From contig DAOLZQ010000001.1 of assembly GCA_035426385.1 (NCBI GenBank), positions 1 to 64,000 of the forward strand: a stretch of 64,000 nt of DNA, written 5' to 3'. This document shows, piece after piece, positions 45,274 through 55,491 of the stretch. This DNA is from Parvibacillus sp035426385. Lineage in GTDB: Bacteria > Bacteroidota > Bacteroidia > Chitinophagales > Saprospiraceae. The notes below the pieces were generated by a model, which was given only the letters and a program-made list of their open reading frames with translations, searched no databases and was not told the origin of the DNA. The position numbers and the translations under genes are program-made. Each line of letters begins with the position of its first letter. Positions within the stretch are counted from its first letter, which is position 1.

Positions 45274-46734
45274 ATGTCAGCAGTAATTTCTCCGATCAGA
45301 GAGCCTTTAATCATGGGCAGCAAAACATATCATCAGATTACTGAAGATATTTGTTCGCCTACTGAAAAAGCACCTCCTTTGCAATGGATCTTAGGTTTTA
45401 TAGTGGCAGTTTCACTGCTCTCCTTTGGTGTTTTTTGTATTCTGTATCAAATATATTATGGTGTAGGTGCATGGAATCTTAATAGGACTATAGGATGGGG
45501 CTATGACATCACCAACTTTGTGTGGTGGGTGGGTATAGGACATGCTGGAACACTGATCTCAGCTATCTTGCTCCTCTTTAGACAGAAATGGCGTACCGGG
45601 GTAAACCGTGCCGCAGAAGCAATGACCATTTTCGCGGTTATATGTGCTGCCTTATTTCCTGTTATACACGTAGGACGTATATGGATGATGTTTTTTTTCT
45701 TCCCTTACCCGAATACAAGGGGATCACTTTGGGTGAATTTTAATTCACCTCTGCTTTGGGATGTATTTGCGATCAGTACTTATTTCACTGTATCATTACT
45801 GTTTTGGTACACTGGCCTAGTTCCTGACTTTGCCACCATCCGAGACCGTGCATCAGGGTTTAGAAGAAAGTTCTATAGCTTTATTTCCTTTGGTTGGACT
45901 GGTGCTGCTAAACATTGGCAGAGATTTGAATCTCTGAGTTTAGTTTTAGCTGGTATAGCTACCCCTCTGGTACTTTCAGTGCATACGATAGTATCCTTTG
46001 ACTTTGCTACTTCAGTCATCCCCGGTTGGCATACCACAATATTTCCACCTTACTTTGTAGCCGGAGCAATATTCTCAGGCTTTGCGATGGTGCAAACATT
46101 GATGCTGGTAACTCGTAAGACACTAAAACTTGAGGACTATATTACTATCAACCACATCGAGTCGATGAACAAAGTCATCTTACTTACAGGTACAATAGTT
46201 GGTATTGCTTATTTAACTGAATTATTTATCGCCTGGTATTCTTCTTTTGTTTATGAGCAATTTGCATTTGCCAATAGGGCAGCAGGTATATACTGGTGGG
46301 CTTATTTCGCTATGATGGGTTGTAATGTACTTTCGCCACAAGTTTTTTGGTCCAAGAAAATTAGAAGAAGTTTATGGTGGACCTTTTTCATGTCTGTCTT
46401 CGTAAATATCGGTATGTGGTTCGAGCGATTTGTGATTATTGTCACTTCGCTGGCGCGAGATTATTTACCTTCAAGCTGGAGCTACTATTACCCAAGCTGG
46501 AATGAGATAGGAATATTTACAGGTACACTTGGCATCTTCTTTACTTTCTATTTGATCTTTGTTCGAATAGCACCGGTAGTAGCGATTGCAGAAATCAAAT
46601 CTATTCTGAAAGTTGCTGGCGATCAATATAGATATAGCAATACTGGAACGGGACACCATCATGGACATACTTCATTTGTGGCTGATGATGGGCACGCTGA
46701 CGAAGATGGTGAATCTACTGTAACCCATCATTGA
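45274..46734 (+). CDS. actC: Alternative complex III subunit ActC, NrfD-like membrane protein
   Basis: 486 residues with about ten TM helices. It is the NrfD/PsrC-type quinol-binding subunit: IGHAGTLISAIL, RAAEAMTIFAVICA, HTIVSFDFATSVIPGWH and IGMWFERFVIIV are family segments. The last 40 residues are His/Gly/Asp-rich (HHHGHT, DDGHADEDGE). The gene lies 37 bp after actB. Confidence 0.94.
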   Translation: MSAVISPIREPLIMGSKTYHQITEDICSPTEKAPPLQWILGFIVAVSLLSFGVFCILYQIYYGVGAWNLNRTIGWGYDITNFVWWVGIGHAGTLISAILLLFRQKWRTGVNRAAEAMTIFAVICAALFPVIHVGRIWMMFFFFPYPNTRGSLWVNFNSPLLWDVFAISTYFTVSLLFWYTGLVPDFATIRDRASGFRRKFYSFISFGWTGAAKHWQRFESLSLVLAGIATPLVLSVHTIVSFDFATSVIPGWHTTIFPPYFVAGAIFSGFAMVQTLMLVTRKTLKLEDYITINHIESMNKVILLTGTIVGIAYLTELFIAWYSSFVYEQFAFANRAAGIYWWAYFAMMGCNVLSPQVFWSKKIRRSLWWTFFMSVFVNIGMWFERFVIIVTSLARDYLPSSWSYYYPSWNEIGIFTGTLGIFFTFYLIFVRIAPVVAIAEIKSILKVAGDQYRYSNTGTGHHHGHTSFVADDGHADEDGESTVTHH

Positions 46735-46755
46735 TAAAACTGAGAAATTAAGAAA

Positions 46756-47286
46756 ATGGAACATACAGATAAGAAGGTACTTTTTGGGCTATTTGATGAT
46801 GAAACTCAATTATTGTCTGCTGTCAAAGAAGCAAGAAGTCATCACATGAATATTGACGACGTGTATACACCATTTCCGGTGCATGGACTTGATCAACTAT
46901 TGGATTTATCAGAATCCCGCTTACACATCGCAGGTTTTATATATGGACTGGTGGGGACACTAACCGCTTTTTTAGGAATGACCTGGATATTTGTACGTGA
47001 TTGGCCTATAATCTATGGCGGAAAGCCTTACTGGCCGGTCCCATCATTTATACCCATTACTTTTGAGTTGACAGTATTGTTTGCTGCTATTGGCATGGTT
47101 GTAACTTTTTATACCATTTGTGGAATGGGCCCCGGTGTGAAAGCGAATACACTTCATGATAGAATTACTGATGACAAATTTTGTATTGCTTTTGATGTGA
47201 GTAATACAACTGATGAGGAAAATAATGCCTACCACTCTCTGTTTCAAAAATATGGTGCTTCATTGGTAGATACAAAATTGGTTTAA
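46756..47286 (+). CDS. actD: Alternative complex III subunit ActD (DUF3341)
   Basis: 176 residues. An N-terminal cytoplasmic ferredoxin-like part (KKVLFGLFDDETQL, YTPFPVHGLD) is followed by two TM helices (GLVGTLTAFLGM; FELTVLFAAIGMV), the DUF3341 layout. The stop overlaps the start of actE (TAATG). Confidence 0.92.
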   Translation: MEHTDKKVLFGLFDDETQLLSAVKEARSHHMNIDDVYTPFPVHGLDQLLDLSESRLHIAGFIYGLVGTLTAFLGMTWIFVRDWPIIYGGKPYWPVPSFIPITFELTVLFAAIGMVVTFYTICGMGPGVKANTLHDRITDDKFCIAFDVSNTTDEENNAYHSLFQKYGASLVDTKLV

Positions 47287-48173
47287 TGTATATGAAAAGG
47301 AATCTCTTAAGAAATATGAATATACTGAGCTTCTTTATAGCTATACTGTTCTCCAGTGCATTCATTTATTCCTGTTCTCCGGCTAAGGGTGATCGTCCGG
47401 GACATGAGTATATGATGGATATGGGACACTCTATTGCCTATGAAGCCAATACGATTGATGAGTTTTACTATAATAGGTGGAACCCGGAACAGTATTATAA
47501 ATTATCTCAACCACGGACTCCTGTGGAAGGTACAGTGCCCCGTGGTGACCTGGGTATTTCCAAATATTATGGTGCTGAAATGCCTGAAAACTATCGGGCT
47601 GCACTACAGACTGAGACTATGAACGGCTATGTACCCTATTACTATAAGGATACAGAAGCTGAAAGACTTCGGGCTATTAAAGAGATCATTAATAATCCTC
47701 TGCCGATATCCAAAGCAAATTTGGATAATGGAAAGAAATTATTCAACATAACTTGTGCTATTTGCCATGGAGAGAAAGGTGATGGTGCAGGGTATCTCGT
47801 TCGTGATGGTGGAAAATATCCAGCTCAACCTGCCAATCTGGTTTCTGATGACTTTATAAACTCTTCTAATGGCAGATATTATCATGCCATTATGTATGGT
47901 AAAAATATGATGGGTTCATATGCGGATCGCTTGTCCTATGAAGAAAGATGGCAAGTTATCCAATACATTCGCTCTATGCAGGCAACTGTGAAAAGTAAAG
48001 TATACAATGAAACAGAGAATACATTCAATACTACGGACTTTGTAATGAGTCAATCGAAAAAAATGAGGAGTATGAGTGATGTGGTGATGCAGCCGGATAG
48101 TGGGGTTGTGACTACCAAAATACATGTAGGTCAGACAATAGATAGTACTAAATCTGTCATTAAGAAGAAATAA
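47286..48173 (+). CDS. actE: Alternative complex III subunit ActE, monohaem cytochrome c lipoprotein
   Basis: 295 residues. The signal peptide ends in the lipobox FIYSC (Cys30), anchoring the protein in the membrane. One haem site, CAICH (157-161), lies in the cytochrome c domain, with a candidate axial Met in MYGKNMMGSY. The C-terminal ~60 residues form a charged tail. ATG 47286 overlaps the actD stop; the ATG at 47292 is the alternative. Confidence 0.92.
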   Translation: MYMKRNLLRNMNILSFFIAILFSSAFIYSCSPAKGDRPGHEYMMDMGHSIAYEANTIDEFYYNRWNPEQYYKLSQPRTPVEGTVPRGDLGISKYYGAEMPENYRAALQTETMNGYVPYYYKDTEAERLRAIKEIINNPLPISKANLDNGKKLFNITCAICHGEKGDGAGYLVRDGGKYPAQPANLVSDDFINSSNGRYYHAIMYGKNMMGSYADRLSYEERWQVIQYIRSMQATVKSKVYNETENTFNTTDFVMSQSKKMRSMSDVVMQPDSGVVTTKIHVGQTIDSTKSVIKKK

Positions 48174-48219
48174 TATTTAACCTGAATTTATTCAATAAGA
48201 TAACAGAATTGTAATAAGA

Positions 48220-49491
48220 ATGGAACAATTCATTTTTACATCGAAACAGCGAAACGCCACATTTGTAATGATGGCAATTGGTTTGCTTTGCATGATTATC
48301 ACCTGGATGACAGATGATGCATTACACACTCGATTTTGGACTAATTTCCTCCACAATAGTGTATTCTTTACCGGTATCGGTTTTGTAGCATTGTTTATGA
48401 TATGCGCGAGTATAAGTACCTACACCAGTTGGTTTGTAGTTTTTAGAAGAGTATGGGAAGCCTATTCCTTATTCTTGATCGTAGGTATTATCTTGATGCT
48501 CATAATCATAGTAGGATTATGGGGCAATTTCCATCATCTGTATCATTGGTCAGATCCTCATGAAGTATCAAAAGATATAATTCTGACCAACAAATCATCA
48601 TTCTTAAACCCCGTTTGGTATACCGCAGGGACCGTGATTATTCTTGGAGTATGGTATTACTTTGCAAAAAGATTGACTAGTATTGGACGGGATGAAGATT
48701 TACACGGAACCAATGATTATATGCAGTATAAGAAAACTAAATTTCTGGCTGCTATTTTCCTTCCTATAGGTGGTTTTTCAAGTGTGGCCGTAATCTGGCA
48801 ATGGTTGATGTCATTAGACGCACATTGGTACAGTACGATGTATGCATGGTATACTACTGCTTCATGGTTTGTCGCTATGCTTTGCATTTCCGTATTGATG
48901 ATAATATTTCTGAAGAGTAGAGGATATTTGGAACTTGTCAGTCGTGAACACTTGCACGATTTGGGCAAATATGTATTTGCATTCAGTATCTTCTGGGCAT
49001 ATCTTTGGTTTAGCCAATTCATGCTAATTTGGTATGCCAACAACGGTGAAGAGACAACTTATTTTAATCAACGAATGGTACATTATCCGGCGCTTTACTG
49101 GGGTAATTTGATAATCAACTTTCTATTGCCTTTTCTAGTCTTGATGCGAAATGATACGAAACGCAAGATGGGTATTATGGCATTTGTATGTATAGTCGTA
49201 TTTCTCGGCCACTGGTTAGATTTTTTCCAGATGATCAAACCAGGCGCACTACATACAGCTACAGAAGCCCTTGGAGCAATGAACTCTCATGGAGCTGAAG
49301 GCACTGCGGTTCATCATGCTGCTCCAGGATTCAGAATGGGCTTTACTATTCCAGGACTTCTTGAATTAGGAACTTTACTCGGTTTTTTAGGATTATTTTT
49401 CTATGTATCTTTGAGTAATCTAACTAAGGTTTCTTTAGTACCGGTCAACGATCCTTTTTTGCATGAGAGTATTCATCATCATGTACAATAA
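48220..49491 (+). CDS. actF: Alternative complex III subunit ActF, NrfD-like membrane protein
   Basis: The second NrfD-like subunit, 423 residues, with about ten TM helices. Typical segments are WYTTASWFVAMLC, FWAYLWFSQFMLIWYAN and FLGHWLDFFQMIKPG. Rich His/Ala loops lie near residues 345-370. It is the last gene of complex III and is followed 34 bp later by the oxidase subunit II gene. Confidence 0.93.
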   Translation: MEQFIFTSKQRNATFVMMAIGLLCMIITWMTDDALHTRFWTNFLHNSVFFTGIGFVALFMICASISTYTSWFVVFRRVWEAYSLFLIVGIILMLIIIVGLWGNFHHLYHWSDPHEVSKDIILTNKSSFLNPVWYTAGTVIILGVWYYFAKRLTSIGRDEDLHGTNDYMQYKKTKFLAAIFLPIGGFSSVAVIWQWLMSLDAHWYSTMYAWYTTASWFVAMLCISVLMIIFLKSRGYLELVSREHLHDLGKYVFAFSIFWAYLWFSQFMLIWYANNGEETTYFNQRMVHYPALYWGNLIINFLLPFLVLMRNDTKRKMGIMAFVCIVVFLGHWLDFFQMIKPGALHTATEALGAMNSHGAEGTAVHHAAPGFRMGFTIPGLLELGTLLGFLGLFFYVSLSNLTKVSLVPVNDPFLHESIHHHVQ

Positions 49492-49525
49492 ATTAATTTA
49501 AAAACAGTCGAATACAGTATAATAA

Positions 49526-50722
49526 ATGATTACATTATTAATAATTGGTTGTATTCTTTTGGCGGGTACTATTATTTTCCAGGTCGCCAGGATCAACGAA
49601 ATGATCAAAAGCGCGCGGGGTGAAGAGATCTCGTCGGAAAAATCAAACAATGCGAGTGCTGTCGGAATAGTAGTTTTCGGTATAGCTTTTTTGGTACTGA
49701 CTATCTGGTCTTCTTGGTATTATAAGAATCAGATGATGGGATATGGTCCTCACATATCTGCCTCAGAACAAGGAGTAAGTATTGACAAATTATTCAATGT
49801 CACGTTGATAATGACTGGTATAGTTTTCGTCATTACGCATATTTTGTTGTTTTATTTTTCCTGGAGGTATAGATATAAGAAAGGACGCAAAGTTCTTTTT
49901 ATGCCACACGATAATAAACTGGAAGTAATTTGGACTATAGCACCATCTATTGTAATGGCCTATTTGGTCATAAATGGCTTAGTAGTTTGGAATAAAGTAA
50001 TGGATACAGTAAAGCCGGGAGATAACCACATTGAAATAGAAGCGACAGGAATGCAATTTGCCTGGATTCTTAGATATCCCGGTCTAGATAATAAATTGGG
50101 TACACGCAATTTTAAATTGATAGATGGTACAAACGACCTTGGGCAAGATTGGAAAGATCCTAAAAATTGGGATGATTTCAAGCCGGATGAGCTCGTACTC
50201 CCAAAAGGAAGAAAAGTAAAAGTTCGTATCAATTCACGTGATGTGTTACATAGTTTTTTCCTCCCACACTTTAGAGTAAAAATGGATGCTGTACCGGGTA
50301 TTCCCACATCCTTTGTATTTACTCCATCTCTTACGACTGAGGAATACAAGCAAAACCTGCGTAAGTATCCCGAGTGGAATGTGCCTGCTGATCCTGCTGA
50401 TCCGACAGGAAAGAAAAAGTGGGAAACATTTACATATGAATTAGCTTGTGCTGAATTATGTGGCTCCAGCCACTTTGCGATGAGAAGACCTGTACGGGTG
50501 GTTAGTGATGCAGAATACAAAGTATGGGTGAAAAGTCAAAAATCATATTACATGGAAAATGTAAGAGGAAAGGACTTTGATCCTAATAAGGGTAAGACTA
50601 TTTCGATTGATCCTGCACCCTCTACTACTCCTGCGCCTGAGGTCAAAAGTGATTCTACGGGTGGGACAAAAACAGAAATTAAAAAAGATGGAGCTGATAC
50701 TTCATTAAAGAAAATTAAATAG
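49526..50722 (+). CDS. ctaC: Cytochrome c oxidase subunit II (CuA)
   Basis: 398 residues. There are four hydrophobic segments in the first ~155 residues (two more than usual) and then the cupredoxin domain. The CuA ligands are seen as Cys308-x-Glu310-x-Cys312-x3-His316-x2-Met319 (ELACAELCGSSHFAMRR), with the first histidine in SRDVLHSFFLP. A Lys/Thr-rich C-terminal tail of about 45 residues carries no haem motif, so it is not a fused cytochrome. Confidence 0.94.
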   Translation: MITLLIIGCILLAGTIIFQVARINEMIKSARGEEISSEKSNNASAVGIVVFGIAFLVLTIWSSWYYKNQMMGYGPHISASEQGVSIDKLFNVTLIMTGIVFVITHILLFYFSWRYRYKKGRKVLFMPHDNKLEVIWTIAPSIVMAYLVINGLVVWNKVMDTVKPGDNHIEIEATGMQFAWILRYPGLDNKLGTRNFKLIDGTNDLGQDWKDPKNWDDFKPDELVLPKGRKVKVRINSRDVLHSFFLPHFRVKMDAVPGIPTSFVFTPSLTTEEYKQNLRKYPEWNVPADPADPTGKKKWETFTYELACAELCGSSHFAMRRPVRVVSDAEYKVWVKSQKSYYMENVRGKDFDPNKGKTISIDPAPSTTPAPEVKSDSTGGTKTEIKKDGADTSLKKIK

Positions 50723-50754
50723 ATTCTATTTCCAATAGTATAAATTAAAATAAA

Positions 50755-52605
50755 ATGGCAGAACATAAAGAATTGACATTAGATCCGGTCGATGAAATCA
50801 TCGAAAAGAACGGCTATGATGATCACTTCCATGAGCACCATGAGGCGGACAAATATCAATCTAGTTTTGTAAGCAAGTATATTTTTAGCCTTGATCATAA
50901 GACGATTGCAAAGCAATTTTTAATTACAGGAATGGTCTGGGCTCTTATAGGAGCAGGTATGTCTGTAATTTTTAGACTACAATTGGGCTTTCCTGATTCA
51001 AATTTTCTCTGGTTGAAACCACTGCTCGGCAATTGGATTGTCGTGAATGAAGCAGGAATAGGTTCATTGTCTAATGAATTTTACTATGCTTTAGTCACCA
51101 TGCATGGTACGATTCTCGTTTTCTTTGTGCTTACTGCAGGTTTGAGTGGTACATTTAGTAATTTATTAATTCCATTACAAGTAGGTGCACGAGATATGGC
51201 ATCTCCTCTTCTGAATATGATGTCATATTGGTTTTTCTTTTTGTCAGGAACCATCATGATGTTTTCATTATTCCTCAATACTGGGCCTTTCTCAGGAGGC
51301 TGGACAGCGTATCCTCCACTCAGCGCTTTGCCTCAGGCAAGCTCTGGGTCAAAAGGTGGAATGACACTGTGGCTGGCTAGTTTAGTATTCTTTGTGATTT
51401 CGGTTCTACTAGGTGGTATCAATTATATTACTACTGTTCTAAATCTCCGGACAAAAGGTATGAAAATGTGGAACTTGCCACTTACTGTGTGGGCGTTCAT
51501 GATTACTGCTATCATTGGTTTGCTTTCTTTTCCCGTCTTATTATCCGGCTTTTTACTGTTGATATTTGATCGCAGTATGGGTACCAGCTTCTATTTGAGT
51601 GATATTTTTGTAGCGGGAACCGCTCTTGAAAATGTAGGTGGAAGTCCGATTTTATATCAGCATCTATTCTGGTTCCTCGGACACCCGGAAGTTTATATTA
51701 TTATTGTACCTGCTATGGGCATTGTATCTGAAATCATGTCCGTACATGCTCGTAAGCCAATATTTGGTTATAAAGCGATGGTTTTCTCTATGATGGCTAT
51801 TGCATTTTTATCATTTCTTGTTTGGGCACATCACATGTTTATATCTGGGATGAACCCTTTCATTTCCAACTTCTTTGTATTATTCACGCTGATTATTGCC
51901 GTGCCGTCGGCGGTCAAAGTATTTAACTGGCTTGCTACACTTTATGGAGGTAATTTGAAGTTTACAGCACCTATGTTATATTGTATTGGTTTTGTAAGCT
52001 TTTTCATCAGTGGAGGTTTGACAGGTATATTCCTTGGTAATTCAGCTATAGATATTCCGGTACATGATACTTATTTTGTTGTAGCGCACTTTCACATAGT
52101 AATGGGTGTAGCAGCATTCTTTGGAATGTTTGCAGGTATTGCCCACTGGTTCCCCAAGATGTATGGACGGTTCCTAAATGAGACAATTTTAAAGATCCAC
52201 TTCTGGATAACACTTATCGGTGCATATGCTATTTTTTGGCCTCAGCACTATATGGGTATTGGTGGAGTACCAAGAAGATATTATCGCTTTGATTCCTTCG
52301 ATACATTTGCCGGTTGGAGCGACTTGAATAAATTTATCACTATTGCAGCTATCTTTGTTTTCTTTGCTCAAGTGATGTACGTAATTAATTTCTTCGTAAG
52401 CATATGGCGAGGTAAAAAGGTTACAGAAAGAAATCCGTGGCGTGCAAACACTTTAGAATGGACTACTGATATAGTACCTGTTCATGGAAACTGGGCGGGA
52501 AATATTCCTACAGTGGAAAGATGGCCTTATGACTATGGTAAGGATGGTAAAGAATTCATTCCTCAGTATATTCCATTGGAGCCGGGAGAGAAAGATTCTC
52601 ATTAA
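50755..52605 (+). CDS. ctaD: Cytochrome c oxidase subunit I
   Basis: The catalytic subunit, 616 residues with about 12 TM helices, holds the low-spin haem, the haem a3/CuB centre and proton paths. Ligands are visible: His in TMHGTIL, the His-Tyr pair in GHPEVYI, the two His in WAHHMF, and the His pair in VVAHFHIV. It has an extended His/Asp-rich N terminus. It reduces O2 to water and pumps protons. Confidence 0.96.
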   Translation: MAEHKELTLDPVDEIIEKNGYDDHFHEHHEADKYQSSFVSKYIFSLDHKTIAKQFLITGMVWALIGAGMSVIFRLQLGFPDSNFLWLKPLLGNWIVVNEAGIGSLSNEFYYALVTMHGTILVFFVLTAGLSGTFSNLLIPLQVGARDMASPLLNMMSYWFFFLSGTIMMFSLFLNTGPFSGGWTAYPPLSALPQASSGSKGGMTLWLASLVFFVISVLLGGINYITTVLNLRTKGMKMWNLPLTVWAFMITAIIGLLSFPVLLSGFLLLIFDRSMGTSFYLSDIFVAGTALENVGGSPILYQHLFWFLGHPEVYIIIVPAMGIVSEIMSVHARKPIFGYKAMVFSMMAIAFLSFLVWAHHMFISGMNPFISNFFVLFTLIIAVPSAVKVFNWLATLYGGNLKFTAPMLYCIGFVSFFISGGLTGIFLGNSAIDIPVHDTYFVVAHFHIVMGVAAFFGMFAGIAHWFPKMYGRFLNETILKIHFWITLIGAYAIFWPQHYMGIGGVPRRYYRFDSFDTFAGWSDLNKFITIAAIFVFFAQVMYVINFFVSIWRGKKVTERNPWRANTLEWTTDIVPVHGNWAGNIPTVERWPYDYGKDGKEFIPQYIPLEPGEKDSH

Positions 52606-52625
52606 ATAGAATATAAACAGCTTAA

Positions 52626-53522
52626 GTGAGTAACGAAGTTAGTATTAAAGTAGTACCATTTTCATTTGCCTGGGCCAATGATCTGTTGATCTTGTTCAAA
52701 TACAGGCTGACTAGTTTTGTGGTATTTTCTGCAGTGATGGCGTTTTTTGCTTCTTCTCAAGGAAATATTAATTGGTCTAATGCAATTCTATTACTTGTTG
52801 GTGGCTTTTGTATAACTGCTGCGAGTAATGCTCTAAATCAGGTACTAGAAAAGGACTATGATAAGCTAATGTCAAGAACGGCAGATAGGCCGGTAGCTGC
52901 CGGACGTATGAGCAGTGCTCATGGTGTTTTAGTAGCGGGGATATTTTGGATAGCTGGTTTAGTAGTACTTGGTTTTATAAATACAACTGCTGTAATACTA
53001 GGTTCAGTAGCTGTGGTAATGTATGCTTTTATTTATACTCCATTAAAACGGATCTCACCAATTGCTGTATTTGTAGGTGCGATTCCGGGGGCTATCCCTC
53101 TTTTGATAGGTAATGTCGCTGCAGCAGGAGAGATTAATAAAATGGGAATTTTCTTGTTTGCAATTCAATTTATCTGGCAATTTCCTCATTTTTGGGCTAT
53201 TGGCTGGATGGGTTATGATGATTATAAATTGGCTGGATATAAACTGATTGCCTCTCGCGATGGTGAGAAGGACCCTATGACGGGAATTCACTCAGCTTTA
53301 TATTCACTGCTTACTATTCCGCTTGCTGCATTTGGTTATTATAATGGCTTGATCAATATGCCAGTAATGATTATTTTAATTCTAGTGGGAATCGGTTTTG
53401 CCTGGTATGGCTATGATTTATATTTGAAAGGAACTCGGCTGGCGGCTAGGCAACTGATGTTTGCCTCCCTTGTATACCTGTTTGTGAGTTTAGGAGCTGT
53501 TTACTTAATTAATATGTTTTAA
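52626..53522 (+). CDS. ctaB: Protohaem IX farnesyltransferase (haem O synthase)
   Basis: The 298-residue UbiA-type prenyltransferase makes haem O, the precursor of haem A of the oxidase. Its aspartate-rich site is visible in NQVLEKDYDKLMSRTADRP, together with the second region DYKLAGYKLIASRDGEKD. About eight TM helices. Start GTG 52626. It sits in the oxidase operon between subunits I and III. Haem A synthase (ctaA) is not in the window. Confidence 0.93.
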   Translation: MSNEVSIKVVPFSFAWANDLLILFKYRLTSFVVFSAVMAFFASSQGNINWSNAILLLVGGFCITAASNALNQVLEKDYDKLMSRTADRPVAAGRMSSAHGVLVAGIFWIAGLVVLGFINTTAVILGSVAVVMYAFIYTPLKRISPIAVFVGAIPGAIPLLIGNVAAAGEINKMGIFLFAIQFIWQFPHFWAIGWMGYDDYKLAGYKLIASRDGEKDPMTGIHSALYSLLTIPLAAFGYYNGLINMPVMIILILVGIGFAWYGYDLYLKGTRLAARQLMFASLVYLFVSLGAVYLINMF

Positions 53523-53525
53523 CTT

Positions 53526-54092
53526 ATGGAGGCTAGTTCTCATAATTCATTTGTACATCCGCTCAAATTTGCACTTTGGACAGGAATAGGCAGTATCATA
53601 ATGATGTTTATTGCCTTGACAAGTGCTTATATAGTAAGGCAAGCAGCTGGAAACTGGCTCGAGTTTAAGTTACCCTCAATATTTATGTTGAGCACATTCA
53701 CTATTTTATTGTCTAGTGTGACACTACAAATGGCTTATTCAGCATTCCGAAAAAGGCAGGAGAGTAGTTATAAGTTATTACTGTTATCTACCCTCGCACT
53801 TGGAATGATATTTATACTTTTTCAATATCAAGGTTGGCTGCAAATGCGTGCTACAGGTATAGAGTTAAGTGGGAATCCTTCTGGCTCCTTTGTTTATATA
53901 CTCAGTGGACTTCATGTCGCACATGTGATTGGAGGATTGGGTGTATTGTCTTTAGCTTGTTATCATGCCTTTACACTACCTTATAAAGTTACAAAAAGAA
54001 GATTGTTGCGATTACAACTTACTTCACAATATTGGCATTTTGTTGATATTTTATGGATATATTTATTCATATTTTTTATGATACAGCATTAA
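53526..54092 (+). CDS. ctaE: Cytochrome c oxidase subunit III, first copy
   Basis: 188 residues with five TM helices: FALWTGIGSIIMMFIALTSAYI, FTILLSSVTLQMAYSAF, then LSGLHVAHVIGGL and YWHFVDILWIYLF. The last two motifs identify the heme-copper oxidase subunit III family. It begins 3 bp after ctaB. It is shorter than the second copy; both are common in Bacteroidota oxidase operons. Confidence 0.92.
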   Translation: MEASSHNSFVHPLKFALWTGIGSIIMMFIALTSAYIVRQAAGNWLEFKLPSIFMLSTFTILLSSVTLQMAYSAFRKRQESSYKLLLLSTLALGMIFILFQYQGWLQMRATGIELSGNPSGSFVYILSGLHVAHVIGGLGVLSLACYHAFTLPYKVTKRRLLRLQLTSQYWHFVDILWIYLFIFFMIQH

Positions 54093-54125
54093 AATATTTG
54101 ATTAATAAATTTCTGAATTAAATTA

Positions 54126-55001
54126 ATGGATACTGATACTTACACTGCCGATCCTCAAACACAGGAAACCGAAGCACAGCATCTATGGGATGGTGGCAAA
54201 TCGCCGATGAAGGTGAGTTATGGCAAAATGATGATGTGGTATTTCCTGTTATCTGATGCTTTTACATTTGGAGGATTTCTGATAGCCTACGGAGCATTGA
54301 GATTCAGTGTACCTACATGGCCATTGCCTGATGTAGTGTTTTCTACATTTCCCGGAGGATTACATCACAAACCTTTGATCTTTGTGACTTTTATGACCTT
54401 TGTGTTGATTTTATCTTCAGTTACAATGGTAAGAGCAGTACAAGAAGGAAAAAGAGAGAATAGGAAGGGTGTGGTGAAATGGATGTTGCTTACTATTATC
54501 GGAGGTCTTACTTTCTTGAGTTGTCAAGCTTGGGAATGGACCAACTTGATTGCCAAAGAACACATGTCATTGACTACTAATCCTTTTGGAACTCATGTAT
54601 ATGATGGAGTTTATCTAAGTGAAGATGGTAAAACTGATGCTAAGAATGAGGAAGGTGCAATTGATGCATTTACCGCTGGTCATACATATCTTATTCATAA
54701 AGTGGATGGGGAGTGGCACAAAAGAAAGTTCCGGATCACCGACGGTGATCTGAAAGGCGAAATAGCTCAGGAATCGTTCGGACCTAGAGCTTTTGGTGCA
54801 TTGTTCTTTTTCATTACCGGGTTCCACGGATTTCACGTCTTTTCTGGGGTGCTCTTCCTTACTATAATTATGTTAAATGCTGCAGGAGGGTTATATATTC
54901 GCCGCAAGAATGGATATGAGATGGTAGAGAAAATAGGTCTATACTGGCACTTTGTAGATCTGGTGTGGGTATTTGTATTTCTTGTATTTTATCTATTATA
55001 A
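54126..55001 (+). CDS. Cytochrome c oxidase subunit III, second copy with soluble insert
   Basis: 291 residues. It has the subunit III core (MWYFLLSDAFTFGGFL at ~40, FFITGFHGFHVFSG and WHFVDLVWVFVFLVFYL at the end) and a polar insert of about 60 residues (~155-225: LSEDGKTDAKNEEGA, VDGEWHKRKFRITDGDLKG) between helices, facing the outside or inside surface. It does not overlap the first copy (33 bp apart). Confidence 0.9.
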   Translation: MDTDTYTADPQTQETEAQHLWDGGKSPMKVSYGKMMMWYFLLSDAFTFGGFLIAYGALRFSVPTWPLPDVVFSTFPGGLHHKPLIFVTFMTFVLILSSVTMVRAVQEGKRENRKGVVKWMLLTIIGGLTFLSCQAWEWTNLIAKEHMSLTTNPFGTHVYDGVYLSEDGKTDAKNEEGAIDAFTAGHTYLIHKVDGEWHKRKFRITDGDLKGEIAQESFGPRAFGALFFFITGFHGFHVFSGVLFLTIIMLNAAGGLYIRRKNGYEMVEKIGLYWHFVDLVWVFVFLVFYLL

Positions 55002-55022
55002 ATTAGAAAAATTAAATTACAA

Positions 55023-55466
55023 ATGAGTTTATCATACGAAGATGGAAAGAAAGTAGTGGTCAAAGGAATGATCCTACTCGCCGTTATTACCATATGTGAA
55101 GTTTTTATAGCCCTCATAGGCAATGGTCATGTTATACCCGGCTTTCATCTCCCTAAATGGATTATGTATCCGGCCATGATTTTGCTAAGTGCTTATAAAG
55201 CATATTATATCGTATATGAGTTTATGCACATGCGATATGAAATAAAGAGTTTGGCTATGACTGTTTTATTACCCACAGTTTTACTGGTATGGGGTATCAT
55301 TGCCTTCTTGCAAGAAGGAAATGATTGGAAAAATAGAAGACAATACATAGAACTAGTGAGCAGCGAGGGTTATAAATCAGGAATATTGGAAGCTACAGAT
55401 GCGCTTCCTACTGCACCGGCTGATCAGAAAGTCGAAGATGAAACTGTCACGCCGGCAGCTCATTAA
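55023..55466 (+). CDS. ctaF: Cytochrome c oxidase subunit IV
   Basis: 147 residues, three TM helices (MILLAVITICEVFIALIG, MYPAMILLSAYKAYYI, LPTVLLVWGIIAFL), with the KAYYIVYEFMHM segment of the prokaryotic subunit IV family. The C-terminal tail is acidic. It sits 21 bp after subunit III. Confidence 0.85.
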   Translation: MSLSYEDGKKVVVKGMILLAVITICEVFIALIGNGHVIPGFHLPKWIMYPAMILLSAYKAYYIVYEFMHMRYEIKSLAMTVLLPTVLLVWGIIAFLQEGNDWKNRRQYIELVSSEGYKSGILEATDALPTAPADQKVEDETVTPAAH

Positions 55467-55491
55467 TCTATTTTCCTACATATAAAATCCG

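Noticed and set aside
49960..50520. 186-codon minus-strand frame opposite ctaC
   Set aside because: It lies opposite the conserved CuA domain and has no start signal.
53526..55001. Two subunit III genes as one split gene
   Set aside because: Each has the complete C-terminal WHFVD motif and its own start, so they are two copies and not a frameshift.
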